A DNA stretch of 64,000 nucleotides, taken from Niveispirillum irakense DSM 11586 (GTDB lineage: Bacteria > Pseudomonadota > Alphaproteobacteria > Azospirillales > Azospirillaceae). The DNA is taken from assembly GCF_000429645.1 (NCBI RefSeq), contig NZ_AUCG01000021.1, positions 310,001 to 374,000 of the forward strand, read 5' to 3'. Numbering within the stretch: position 1 is the stretch's first letter; each line of letters starts with the position of its first letter. The position numbers and the translations under genes were made by a program. Below the pieces are notes generated by a model. It was not told the origin of the DNA and ran no database searches. It saw only the letters and a list, made by a program, of their open reading frames with translations. Positions 1 to 7,597 of the stretch are shown here, piece after piece.

Positions 1-970
1 GACGGCTCTCGACACCGCCGGCGCCTTGTTGCTGGACCGGCTGATCCGCCGCCTGCGGGGGCAGGGGCACAAGGTTGCCATCGTCGGCGCGCGGAGCGAT
101 CTCTGCCAGCTTCTGATGGATGTGCAGCGTATCACCAATGGGGAGCCGCGACCGGAGATACCGGAAGGCCCCCGTTTTCCCGCCCTCTATCAGCTCGGTT
201 TCGTAACGGTCAGCCTTTGGCATGGGGTCTTGTCCATGCTGAACTTTCTCGGGCTGGTCATGGTCACGCTCGGGCGCCTGCTGCTGCAACCCTCGCGTAT
301 CCGGTGGAAACCCTTCATTTTCCATCTCCAGCAGACGGGGCTGAATTCGCTTCCGATCATCGGGCTGCTCTCTTTCCTCATCGGCATTGTTTTGGCCTAT
401 CAGGGCGCGGATCAGCTTCGTCGTTTCGGTGCCGAAATCTATGTCGTCAATCTGCTGGGGATCGGCGTTCTGCGCGAAATCGGCATCCTGATGACGTCGA
501 TCATCGTGGCCGGGCGATCGGGATCGGCCTTCACGGCCCAGATCGGGACGATGAAGGTCAATCAGGAGATTGATGCCATGCGGACCCTGGGCCTGGACCC
601 GTTGGAACTGCTGGTATTGCCGCGCATGATTGCCCTGTTGATCGCGCTGCCCCTGGTGGCCTTCTATGCCAATATCGTTGCCCTGACGGGGGGGGCGGTG
701 ATGGCCTACTCCTATCTCGATATCGGTTTTGTCCAGTTTACCCGCCAGCTACAGATCGCGGTCACCCCCTCCACCCTGTTCGTGGGGATGGTCAAGGCAC
801 CGGTCTTTGCCGTGGTCATCGCGCTGGTCGGTTGCTATCAGGGCCTGCGGGTCACGGGCAGCGCGGAATCGGTTGGCCTGCTGACAACGAAGTCGGTCGT
901 GCTGTCGATCTTCCTGGTCATTGTGCTTGATGCCGTCTTCTCCATCCTTTTCTCTTATCTCGGGGTGTGA
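1..970 (+). CDS. mlaE: MlaE-family lipid ABC transporter permease with N-terminal STAS domain (5' partial)
   Basis: This is the inner-membrane permease of an Mla-type ABC system that moves phospholipids between the two membranes. The reading frame is open from base 2 to the left edge and reads TALDTAGALLLDRL, which looks like the end of a STAS domain, so the true start lies outside the window. About 100 residues later comes the MlaE domain with several hydrophobic helices and the conserved stretch GILMTSIIVAGRSGSAFTAQ. Its stop lies one base before the GTG of the ATPase gene, so the genes form an operon with the MCE protein and lipoprotein that follow. The gene name is given at family level; the transported lipid and direction are not shown. 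Confidence 0.9.
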   Translation, partial: TALDTAGALLLDRLIRRLRGQGHKVAIVGARSDLCQLLMDVQRITNGEPRPEIPEGPRFPALYQLGFVTVSLWHGVLSMLNFLGLVMVTLGRLLLQPSRIRWKPFIFHLQQTGLNSLPIIGLLSFLIGIVLAYQGADQLRRFGAEIYVVNLLGIGVLREIGILMTSIIVAGRSGSAFTAQIGTMKVNQEIDAMRTLGLDPLELLVLPRMIALLIALPLVAFYANIVALTGGAVMAYSYLDIGFVQFTRQLQIAVTPSTLFVGMVKAPVFAVVIALVGCYQGLRVTGSAESVGLLTTKSVVLSIFLVIVLDAVFSILFSYLGV

Positions 971-971
971 T

Positions 972-1754
972 GTGACGGTGGTCCCCCCGCAACAGCCCCC
1001 AGTCATTCGGATCAAGGGTCTGCGTACGGCCTTCGGTCGACAGATTGTGCATGATGGTGTCGATCTGACGGTGCGGAAGGGCGAAGTCCTGGGTCTTGTC
1101 GGCGGGTCTGGTACGGGCAAGTCCGTTCTGCTGCGCGAAATTGTCGGCCTGATGGAGCCAACTGCGGGGACTGTGGAGGTGCTGGGCAAGGACACGCGCC
1201 GCATCCCTGAGCGGGAGCGTATCGCCCTCCAGGCCCGCTGGGGCATGCTGTTCCAGGATGGGGCGCTGTTCAGCTCGCTGACCGTGCTGGAGAATATCCA
1301 GGTGCCGTTGAAGGAGCATACTGCCCTTCCCCGGGAGATGATTGAGGAGATTGCCCGCATCAAGGTTGCCATGGTGGGGCTGCCGGCCGATGCGGGTGTC
1401 AAATATCCATCCCAGCTTTCCGGCGGCATGCGCAAGCGTGCCGGCTTGGCGCGGGCCCTGGCGATGGACCCGGAAATCCTGTTCCTGGACGAACCCACGG
1501 CCGGGCTGGACCCGATCAGCGCCAATGCTTTTGACGAGTTGATCGGCAACCTGCAGAAAAGCCTGGGTCTGACGGTCGTTATGGTGACCCACGATCTCGA
1601 CAGCCTTTATGCCATCTGCGACCGTGTGGCCGTGCTGGTGGATAAAAAAGTTGTCGTCGGTACGATCAATGATTTGCTGGGCCAGGATCATCCCTGGATC
1701 CGGGATTATTTCCATGGACCGCGCGGCCGCGCGGCCAGCGCGGCGAAGGGATGA
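972..1754 (+). CDS. mlaF: MlaF-family ABC transporter ATP-binding protein
   Basis: Cytoplasmic ATPase that should drive the adjacent MlaE permease. The Walker A motif GGSGTGKS is near residues 44-51, the signature LSGGMRKRAGLARA near 149, and Walker B ILFLDEPTAGLDP near 169. I chose the GTG at 972 because it follows the permease stop directly and gives the usual MlaF N-terminus; an ATG at 921 would overlap the permease by 50 bases and add residues that do not resemble the family. Length is about 260 residues, normal for MlaF. The stop is three bases from the MCE gene. Confidence 0.92.
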   Translation: MTVVPPQQPPVIRIKGLRTAFGRQIVHDGVDLTVRKGEVLGLVGGSGTGKSVLLREIVGLMEPTAGTVEVLGKDTRRIPERERIALQARWGMLFQDGALFSSLTVLENIQVPLKEHTALPREMIEEIARIKVAMVGLPADAGVKYPSQLSGGMRKRAGLARALAMDPEILFLDEPTAGLDPISANAFDELIGNLQKSLGLTVVMVTHDLDSLYAICDRVAVLVDKKVVVGTINDLLGQDHPWIRDYFHGPRGRAASAAKG

Positions 1755-1757
1755 GGC

Positions 1758-2696
1758 ATGGAAACGAAGGCCAACTATACGGCGGTCGGCGCCTTTGTGC
1801 TGGCCCTGGCGGCCGGGGTCATGTTCTTCGTGATCTGGCTGGCAAAAATCCAGTTCGATAAGGATGTGCAGCCCTATTACATCATGATGTCGGGTACCGT
1901 GACCGGCCTGCTGGAAGGCAGCCCTGTGCGTTATCGCGGAGTCAGTGTGGGCAGCGTCACCGATATCCGCATCAATCCGGAGAATGTGGAGCAGGTGCGG
2001 GTGACGGTGGAAGTGCCGCAGGATACCCCGATCAAGACCGATGCGGTCGCCTCGCTGGAGCCGGTGGGCGTGACCGGTGGCGTTTATATCGAGATTGCCG
2101 GCGGCAGCAATGATGCGCCGCTGCTGCGGGATCAGACATCGGATATTCCTGTCATTCCCTCCCGGATCAGCGCCATTGCCTCCATGCTGCAAAAAGCTCC
2201 GGAAATGCTGGACAAGCTGGTCGACCTGTCAGCGCGTCTTTCGACCCTGCTGAATGAGGAGAACCAGCAGGCCATCGGCACCGTGCTTGCCAACCTGGCT
2301 GAAACCAGCGGGGAGGCCAATCAGACAATGCGCAATGCCAATCTGCTGATTTCCGATCTGCGTCGGCAGGTTGATGTGTTGGGCGCCCAGACCCGCACGC
2401 TGCTGGCCACCACCAATGATACGATGGGCAAGGTTGGGGCCGATGCGAGTGTCATCACCCGTGAACTGGCCCAGACAACGCGGGAGGTCAACAAGCTCTC
2501 CGCCTCGCTTGCCGGGATGATCGAGGAAAACCGGGAACCGATCCGCGATTTCACGGCCACAGGTCTTTATGATCTGAGCCAGCTTCTGATCCATCTTCAG
2601 GATCTGACATCCAATTTGAGCCGCGTTGCGCGGCGTCTGGAACGTGACCCGGCCGATCTGCTGTTCGGCGGCAACTCGGGAGTGAATGCAGAATGA
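1758..2696 (+). CDS. mlaD: MlaD-like MCE-domain lipid transport protein
   Basis: Periplasmic, membrane-anchored substrate-binding subunit of the Mla-type transporter. One N-terminal transmembrane helix (about residues 11-30) is followed by a single MCE domain (about 40-120) with the typical stretch VRYRGVSVGSVTDIRI. The remaining half is rich in predicted helix, in keeping with the helical extension seen in longer MCE proteins. It has 312 residues, longer than E. coli MlaD (about 180), so it is closer to the single-MCE proteins paired with ABC_trans_aux lipoproteins. It overlaps the next gene by four bases (ATGA), indicating translational coupling. Confidence 0.9.
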   Translation: METKANYTAVGAFVLALAAGVMFFVIWLAKIQFDKDVQPYYIMMSGTVTGLLEGSPVRYRGVSVGSVTDIRINPENVEQVRVTVEVPQDTPIKTDAVASLEPVGVTGGVYIEIAGGSNDAPLLRDQTSDIPVIPSRISAIASMLQKAPEMLDKLVDLSARLSTLLNEENQQAIGTVLANLAETSGEANQTMRNANLLISDLRRQVDVLGAQTRTLLATTNDTMGKVGADASVITRELAQTTREVNKLSASLAGMIEENREPIRDFTATGLYDLSQLLIHLQDLTSNLSRVARRLERDPADLLFGGNSGVNAE

Positions 2697-3388
2697 AGAC
2701 CCTCCGATCCGGTTCGATGATCGCCCGTCGGGGCGTGCTGGCAGCGGTCGGCACAGGTCTTCTGACGCTGGGCGCCTGCTCCCCGGCAAGGCTGTTTAAT
2801 GCTGGCCCTCCGCCGCGCCTCTATATGCTGACCCCGGCGCGTGAATTCACCGCCGGGTTGGAGCGCGCGCAGTGGCAATTGCTGGTGGAGACGCCACTGG
2901 CGAATAACGGCATCGACACGCCCCGCATCGCCCTGGGCGAGACCAGTAACCGGATGACCTATTATGCCGCGGCCAATTGGGTGGATACGGCCCCGGACAT
3001 GATGCAGACCCTGCTGGTTGAGAGCTTCGAGAATAGCCGCCGCATTGTGGCGGTTGGGGTGGAGCGCTCAGGCCTGCGTGCCGACTTCATTTTGAAAACC
3101 GATCTTCGCGACTTCCAGGCCAATTACGCTGGCGCGGATCCCACGGTGACGGCACCGGAAGCGGTGGTAAGGATCAATGCAAAGCTGGTCCGTATGCCAC
3201 GGCGCAACATCGTCGCCAGTGACACTTTCGAGGCGCGGGTGACCGCCTCCAGCCCGGCCTTGACGGATATTGTCGCGGCCATGGACAATGCGACCGGCGC
3301 AGTGCTGCGGCGGATTGTGGAATGGACGCTGCAGCAGGGCATGACCAATGTGAGCATGGACCCGCTGCCCCGCTCCATCGGGCGGTGA
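2693..3388 (+). CDS. ABC transporter auxiliary lipoprotein (ABC_trans_aux/PqiC-like)
   Basis: Probable outer-membrane lipoprotein partner of the MCE transporter. The N-terminus has a basic region, a hydrophobic segment and a lipobox LTLGAC with the modifiable Cys near residue 29. The following PPRLYMLTPA-type stretch is characteristic of the ABC_trans_aux family, which includes PqiC. It starts inside the stop of the MCE gene and is the last gene of the operon. MlaA, MlaB and MlaC homologues are not present here; the STAS domain needed instead of MlaB appears fused to the permease. Family membership is from recognition of the pattern, not a search. Confidence 0.85.
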   Translation: MKTLRSGSMIARRGVLAAVGTGLLTLGACSPARLFNAGPPPRLYMLTPAREFTAGLERAQWQLLVETPLANNGIDTPRIALGETSNRMTYYAAANWVDTAPDMMQTLLVESFENSRRIVAVGVERSGLRADFILKTDLRDFQANYAGADPTVTAPEAVVRINAKLVRMPRRNIVASDTFEARVTASSPALTDIVAAMDNATGAVLRRIVEWTLQQGMTNVSMDPLPRSIGR

Positions 3389-3429
3389 CCTGCGCCTTTC
3401 TTCTACCTTGCTGACGGGAATTACGGCTT

Positions 3430-4455
3430 TTGTCTTTCCGGAAAATCCGCTTATCCATTGGCCGGGTGACGGTCGCCCTGGCCATCGCCCCGCTTATGCT
3501 CGCCGGTATTGCGTTGCCTGCCAGCGCCCAGCAACCAGCGGCGGACCCCGCCCCGTCACGGGGGCGTCCGCTTGTCATCGCCACGGGGGCCGTTACTGGA
3601 CTTTATTATCCAGCCGCCGGGGCAATCTGCCGGATCATGAATCAGGAACGGGTGCGCCACGGTTACCGCTGTCTGGTAGAGGCGACCTCCGGCCCCGTTT
3701 ATAACCTGAATGCCCTGCGCTCGGGCGAGGCGGATATGGCCCTGGTCCAGTCCGACTGGCAGCGCATGGCTTATAAGGGAGAGGGGCGTTTTGCCGCCGC
3801 GGGTCCTTTTGGTGAATTGCGGGCCGTGGCAAGCCTGCATATGGAAACCCTGGTTCTGCTGGCGCGCCCGGAAGCCGGTATCGTTGCGCTGGCGGACCTG
3901 AAGGGCAAGCGGGTCAATCATGGCCCTCGTGGTTCCGCCCTGCGCAATCTGGCAGATATGGCGATCATGGCCGCCGGATTGAAGGAAAAGGACGACGAGG
4001 CGGAGGAGATGGGACCGGATCAGTCGGTCAAGGCTCTCTGCGATGGTGGTCTTGATGCTGCTTTCCTGGCCGTTGGCCATCCCAACAGCGCTGTTGATCA
4101 GGCAATCACATCATGTGGGGCCGTGCCGGTTCCACTGTCCGGCCCGGCGATGGATACGCTGCTGGCTGAACATCCCGAACTGGCGGTGGCAACCGTCCCA
4201 GCGGCGCTCTATAAAGGCCTGGAAAATGATGTCGCCACCATTGGCGTGGTGGCAACGCTGGTGGCGCGTGCCGATGCCGATGATGCGGCAGTGGCTGAGA
4301 TTGTCCGGGTGCTGACGCGGGAAACGGAAGATCTGGCTGCCCAGCATCCGCTTTTCTCCAGCATTGATCAGTCGCGCCTGCCCACAGCCGGCCGCACGGC
4401 ACCGCTTCACCCCGCGGCGGAGAAGGCCACTGCCACCCCGCCTAAATCGAAATAG
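3430..4455 (+). CDS. TAXI-family TRAP transporter solute-binding protein
   Basis: Periplasmic binding protein of the TAXI type. A Sec signal peptide covers about residues 1-33 and ends at PASAQQ. The mature start LVIATGAVTGLYYPAAGAIC and the stretch VEATSGPVYNLNALRSGEADMALVQSD are hallmarks of the family. It begins at a TTG; no better in-frame start lies nearby. No TRAP membrane subunits (4TM/12TM) are adjacent, so it either works with a distant transporter or has another sensing role. The substrate cannot be read from the sequence. Confidence 0.88.
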   Translation: MSFRKIRLSIGRVTVALAIAPLMLAGIALPASAQQPAADPAPSRGRPLVIATGAVTGLYYPAAGAICRIMNQERVRHGYRCLVEATSGPVYNLNALRSGEADMALVQSDWQRMAYKGEGRFAAAGPFGELRAVASLHMETLVLLARPEAGIVALADLKGKRVNHGPRGSALRNLADMAIMAAGLKEKDDEAEEMGPDQSVKALCDGGLDAAFLAVGHPNSAVDQAITSCGAVPVPLSGPAMDTLLAEHPELAVATVPAALYKGLENDVATIGVVATLVARADADDAAVAEIVRVLTRETEDLAAQHPLFSSIDQSRLPTAGRTAPLHPAAEKATATPPKSK

Positions 4456-4550
4456 AATGCAGCCGTGTGTGGTCAGGTCGTGCTAGGCTTGTGCACAGGG
4501 TTGACCGGATGGGTATGTAATTCATCCATCTTGCAGCAGGTTCGGTGTCT

Positions 4551-5318
4551 ATGAAAGACGTGGCGCGGCTGGACGATGACCAACTGAGTGATTTATTGGC
4601 CGTCGCCCGTGAACTTGTTGAATGTGAAAGAATATTGTCAAAGACCAAGGACAATATTTTAACCCTTCTTCTGAACGGGTTGCCTGAAAACGACATGCGG
4701 CATTATCCGGAAACGGATGTTTATGATGCCGAACACCATGCTCAATATTATTTTCACGCCCATCCTGTGGGCAGTCAGCCCCTGGGCGAGGTGGGGCATT
4801 TCCATACATTCCTGCGACCCCTGGGGATGCCGGAAGGGGTTGCCCCGCTGGCCGCGGCGGAGCCGGCCCCCGATCTTGATGGGAATAGTGCCCTGTCGCA
4901 TTTGGTCGGCGTGGCGCTGGATGGGCTGGGCCGGCCTGTCCGGCTTTTTACGACCAATCGCTGGGTGACGGGGGAAACCTGGTATCCGGCAAGCGATGTG
5001 GTGCGCATGTTAGATGGGTTTGTCATTGATCATGCAAGGCCGAACTGGGTGATCAATCGCTGGCTTACGGCGCTGGTCCGCTTTTACCATCAGCCGATCC
5101 GGGAGCTTTTGGCGCAAAGGGATGCGGCGCTGGCCGTTTTCCGGGAGAATAACCCCGAGTCTTTCGCGTATGACGACCGGATGCTCGAAGTGCTATCGGA
5201 ATTACGGATCGACATGGTTGATCGTGTCCGCTTGGTCGAGCGGGAGGCGCAGGAAAGGCGTCGAAAACGCCGCCGCCAGCCGGAGACAGGTCTGCATGTC
5301 GCAAACATTGGCGGTTAA
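4551..5318 (+). CDS. Conserved hypothetical protein (DUF6969-like)
   Basis: A soluble protein of about 255 residues without signal peptide or membrane segment. A His-rich segment, AEHHAQYYFHAHP followed by GEVGHFHTFLR, lies near residues 60-87 and could bind a metal; WYPASDVVRML and a basic C-terminus (ERRRKRRRQ) follow. It resembles proteins I remember as DUF6969, but this was not searched. The ATG is preferred because an AGG lies ten bases upstream; a GTG two codons earlier is possible. It stands alone between the TAXI protein and the DUF2336 gene. No function is proposed. Confidence 0.75.
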   Translation: MKDVARLDDDQLSDLLAVARELVECERILSKTKDNILTLLLNGLPENDMRHYPETDVYDAEHHAQYYFHAHPVGSQPLGEVGHFHTFLRPLGMPEGVAPLAAAEPAPDLDGNSALSHLVGVALDGLGRPVRLFTTNRWVTGETWYPASDVVRMLDGFVIDHARPNWVINRWLTALVRFYHQPIRELLAQRDAALAVFRENNPESFAYDDRMLEVLSELRIDMVDRVRLVEREAQERRRKRRRQPETGLHVANIGG

Positions 5319-5468
5319 TGCGGAAATCATATCCCCCTTGTGGTCAGTGTCTTCATTTTGGCGTTCGCAATTATGCCCGCCCTGCACTAAATTTAATCGG
5401 TAAGAAACCCGGTTAGGCATTTGCAATGCCGCGCCATCTGATCCGTTCACGGGGAGGCTTCAAGCCCG

Positions 5469-6578
5469 ATGTCCGATATGCTGACCCAGCAGGATGTGCA
5501 GCGGCTGCTGACCGACCCTTCGCCCAATACCCGTGCGGAAATGGCGGAGAAGGTGGCGGCACAGTTTTCCGCAACCGCCATCACAGCTTCTGAACGGGCC
5601 CTGGCGGAGGATATCGTTCGTCTCATGGCGCGTGATGTTGCGACGCGCGTCCGCGTCGCGCTCGCCGACAGCCTGAAACGCAATGCCTCCATTCCCCATG
5701 ATGTCGCGCTTTCTCTGGCACGTGATGTTGAGGAAGTGGCGCTGCCGTTCATTGAAGTATCGACTGTGCTGACGGATTCCGATCTGGTGGAGATCGTCCG
5801 TAGCGGTTCGTCTGAAAAACAGACAGCCGTGGCGCGTCGTCCGGAGGTCAGCGCTCATGTCGCGGGCGAACTGGTGGAGCGGGGCAGCGAGAAGGTCGTG
5901 GCCACCCTGATGGCCAATGACACGGCGGAGATTGATGAACAGGTCTTCAGCCGCGCCTTGGACCGGTTCCCGGATAGCAAGGACGTTGCGGAGCCGATGG
6001 TTGGCCGTTCCCGCCTGCCTGCGACCGTGGCAGAACGGCTGGTGGCGCTGGTTTCCGAACAATTGCGGGAACGGCTGGTGGCCAAACATGATTTGTCGGC
6101 TAATCTTGCTGCCGATGTCGTGCTGCAATCCCGTGAGCGCGCCACCTATGGGCTGGTTGGCGGCATGGGCGATGCCGAGTTGGAGCGGCTGGTGGCGCAA
6201 CTGCGCCGCAGCAACCGCCTGACCCCGTCGCTGCTGCTGCGGGCCCTGTGCATGGGCGATGTGCCGTTCCTGGAAATGGCCATGGCACAGTTGGGTCAGG
6301 TGCCGGTCAGCAACGCGCGTCTTTTGATCCATGATGCGGGCCGTCTGGGCCTTAAATCCCTGTTCGATCGCACGGGCCTGCCGCCCAAGCTCTATCCGGC
6401 GTTGCGGATTGCCATGGATGTGGCGAACGAGACCGAATTTGACGGGCTGGACCATGATCTGGAACGCCACCGCCGCCGGATGCTGGAGCGGATACTGACC
6501 CAGTTCGAGGAATTGGCCAGTGAGGATGTGGATTACCTGCTGACCAAACTGAGTGATCTGCGGGTCGCGGCGGCCTGA
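5469..6578 (+). CDS. DUF2336 domain-containing protein
   Basis: A 369-residue soluble, mostly helical protein with HEAT-like repeats typical of DUF2336, a family common in alphaproteobacteria and often found near signalling proteins. The N-terminal pattern LTQQDVQRLLTDPSPNTRAE and later repeats of SR.RLPATVAERL type support this. A GGGGAGG ribosome-binding site lies ten bases before the ATG. The gene is followed by the BrkB-family membrane protein with a gap of about 60 bases. The molecular role of the family is not established. Confidence 0.85.
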   Translation: MSDMLTQQDVQRLLTDPSPNTRAEMAEKVAAQFSATAITASERALAEDIVRLMARDVATRVRVALADSLKRNASIPHDVALSLARDVEEVALPFIEVSTVLTDSDLVEIVRSGSSEKQTAVARRPEVSAHVAGELVERGSEKVVATLMANDTAEIDEQVFSRALDRFPDSKDVAEPMVGRSRLPATVAERLVALVSEQLRERLVAKHDLSANLAADVVLQSRERATYGLVGGMGDAELERLVAQLRRSNRLTPSLLLRALCMGDVPFLEMAMAQLGQVPVSNARLLIHDAGRLGLKSLFDRTGLPPKLYPALRIAMDVANETEFDGLDHDLERHRRRMLERILTQFEELASEDVDYLLTKLSDLRVAAA

Positions 6579-6640
6579 CAGGGAACCGGCACCCATTCCA
6601 TCCTGTTGCCTGTAGGACAGGGTGGAAAAGGGGCGTTACT

Positions 6641-7597
6641 TTGGCTGTGACAGATGGACGGGATCCGACGGTAACGGGTGAGGAACAGGTGTTACAGCCG
6701 CCCGGCGGCTGGCTTTTAACCTTGCGTCGGTGCTGGGACCAGGCAGACCGTGATAATATCAGTGTGGTGGCCGCCGGTGTCGCGTTCCTGACCTTGCTGG
6801 CCCTGTTTCCGGCCATGGTTGCCGGAACGGCCCTGTACGGGCTGGTGGCTGATCCCCAATCCATCGACGATCATCTAAGACCGGTGACGGCCTTCCTGCC
6901 GCCGTCAGGGCGTGATCTGCTGCTGACACAGTTGGATAGCCTGACCCGGCAGAAGCCGGGGGCGCTTGGTCTCGGCCTTCTCACCAGTCTGGCGGTGGCC
7001 CTGTGGAGTGCAGGGGGTGGGGTGCGCGCCTTGATGCGCGCGTTGAACATTGCCTATGACCGGAAGGAGAAACGGGGATTTGTCGCGTTTTCCCTGACCG
7101 GGCTGGTATTGACACTCGGTTTGATGCTGCTGCTGGTCGTGGCGCTGGCCATTGTTGTGGCCGTGCCGACAATTTTGAATTTTGTCGGTCTGGGCATGGC
7201 GGTGGAATGGATTGTCCGCATTCTGCGCTGGCCGATCCTGGCCCTGGCCGTCATCACCGCTTTGTCCGTGCTGTATCAGTTCGGCCCTTGCCGTCCGCAT
7301 GTCGCATGGCGCTGGATCACACCGGGCGCGGTGGCTGCCACCGCCCTCTGGCTGCTCGGCTCCATCGGCTTCTCGATCTATATTTCCAATTTCGCTGATT
7401 ACAACGCTACTTATGGCTCGCTTGGCGCTGGTATGGCGTTATTGATGTGGATGTATCTCGGGTCCTACGCGGTCCTGCTGGGGGCAGAACTGGATGCGCA
7501 GTTGGAACGCCAGCATGGCCGCGTGGTAGCAGATCAGGACCCGCGCCGTTTGGCCCGTGCCGTCGGTTCCGCCACCAGCGGATCATCAGGCCAGTAA
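6641..7597 (+). CDS. YihY/BrkB-family inner membrane protein
   Basis: A 318-residue polytopic membrane protein with about six transmembrane helices. Family signatures are VAAGVAFLTLLALFPA near residue 46, the YDRKEKRGF loop, and the C-terminal GSLGAGMALLMWMYLGSYAVLLGAELDAQ region. It starts at TTG with an AGGGG seven bases upstream. The last 64 bases overlap, in the opposite direction, the 3' end of the hrpB gene. The biochemical role of the YihY family is not settled; a link to envelope or transport has been suggested. Confidence 0.9.
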   Translation: MAVTDGRDPTVTGEEQVLQPPGGWLLTLRRCWDQADRDNISVVAAGVAFLTLLALFPAMVAGTALYGLVADPQSIDDHLRPVTAFLPPSGRDLLLTQLDSLTRQKPGALGLGLLTSLAVALWSAGGGVRALMRALNIAYDRKEKRGFVAFSLTGLVLTLGLMLLLVVALAIVVAVPTILNFVGLGMAVEWIVRILRWPILALAVITALSVLYQFGPCRPHVAWRWITPGAVAATALWLLGSIGFSIYISNFADYNATYGSLGAGMALLMWMYLGSYAVLLGAELDAQLERQHGRVVADQDPRRLARAVGSATSGSSGQ

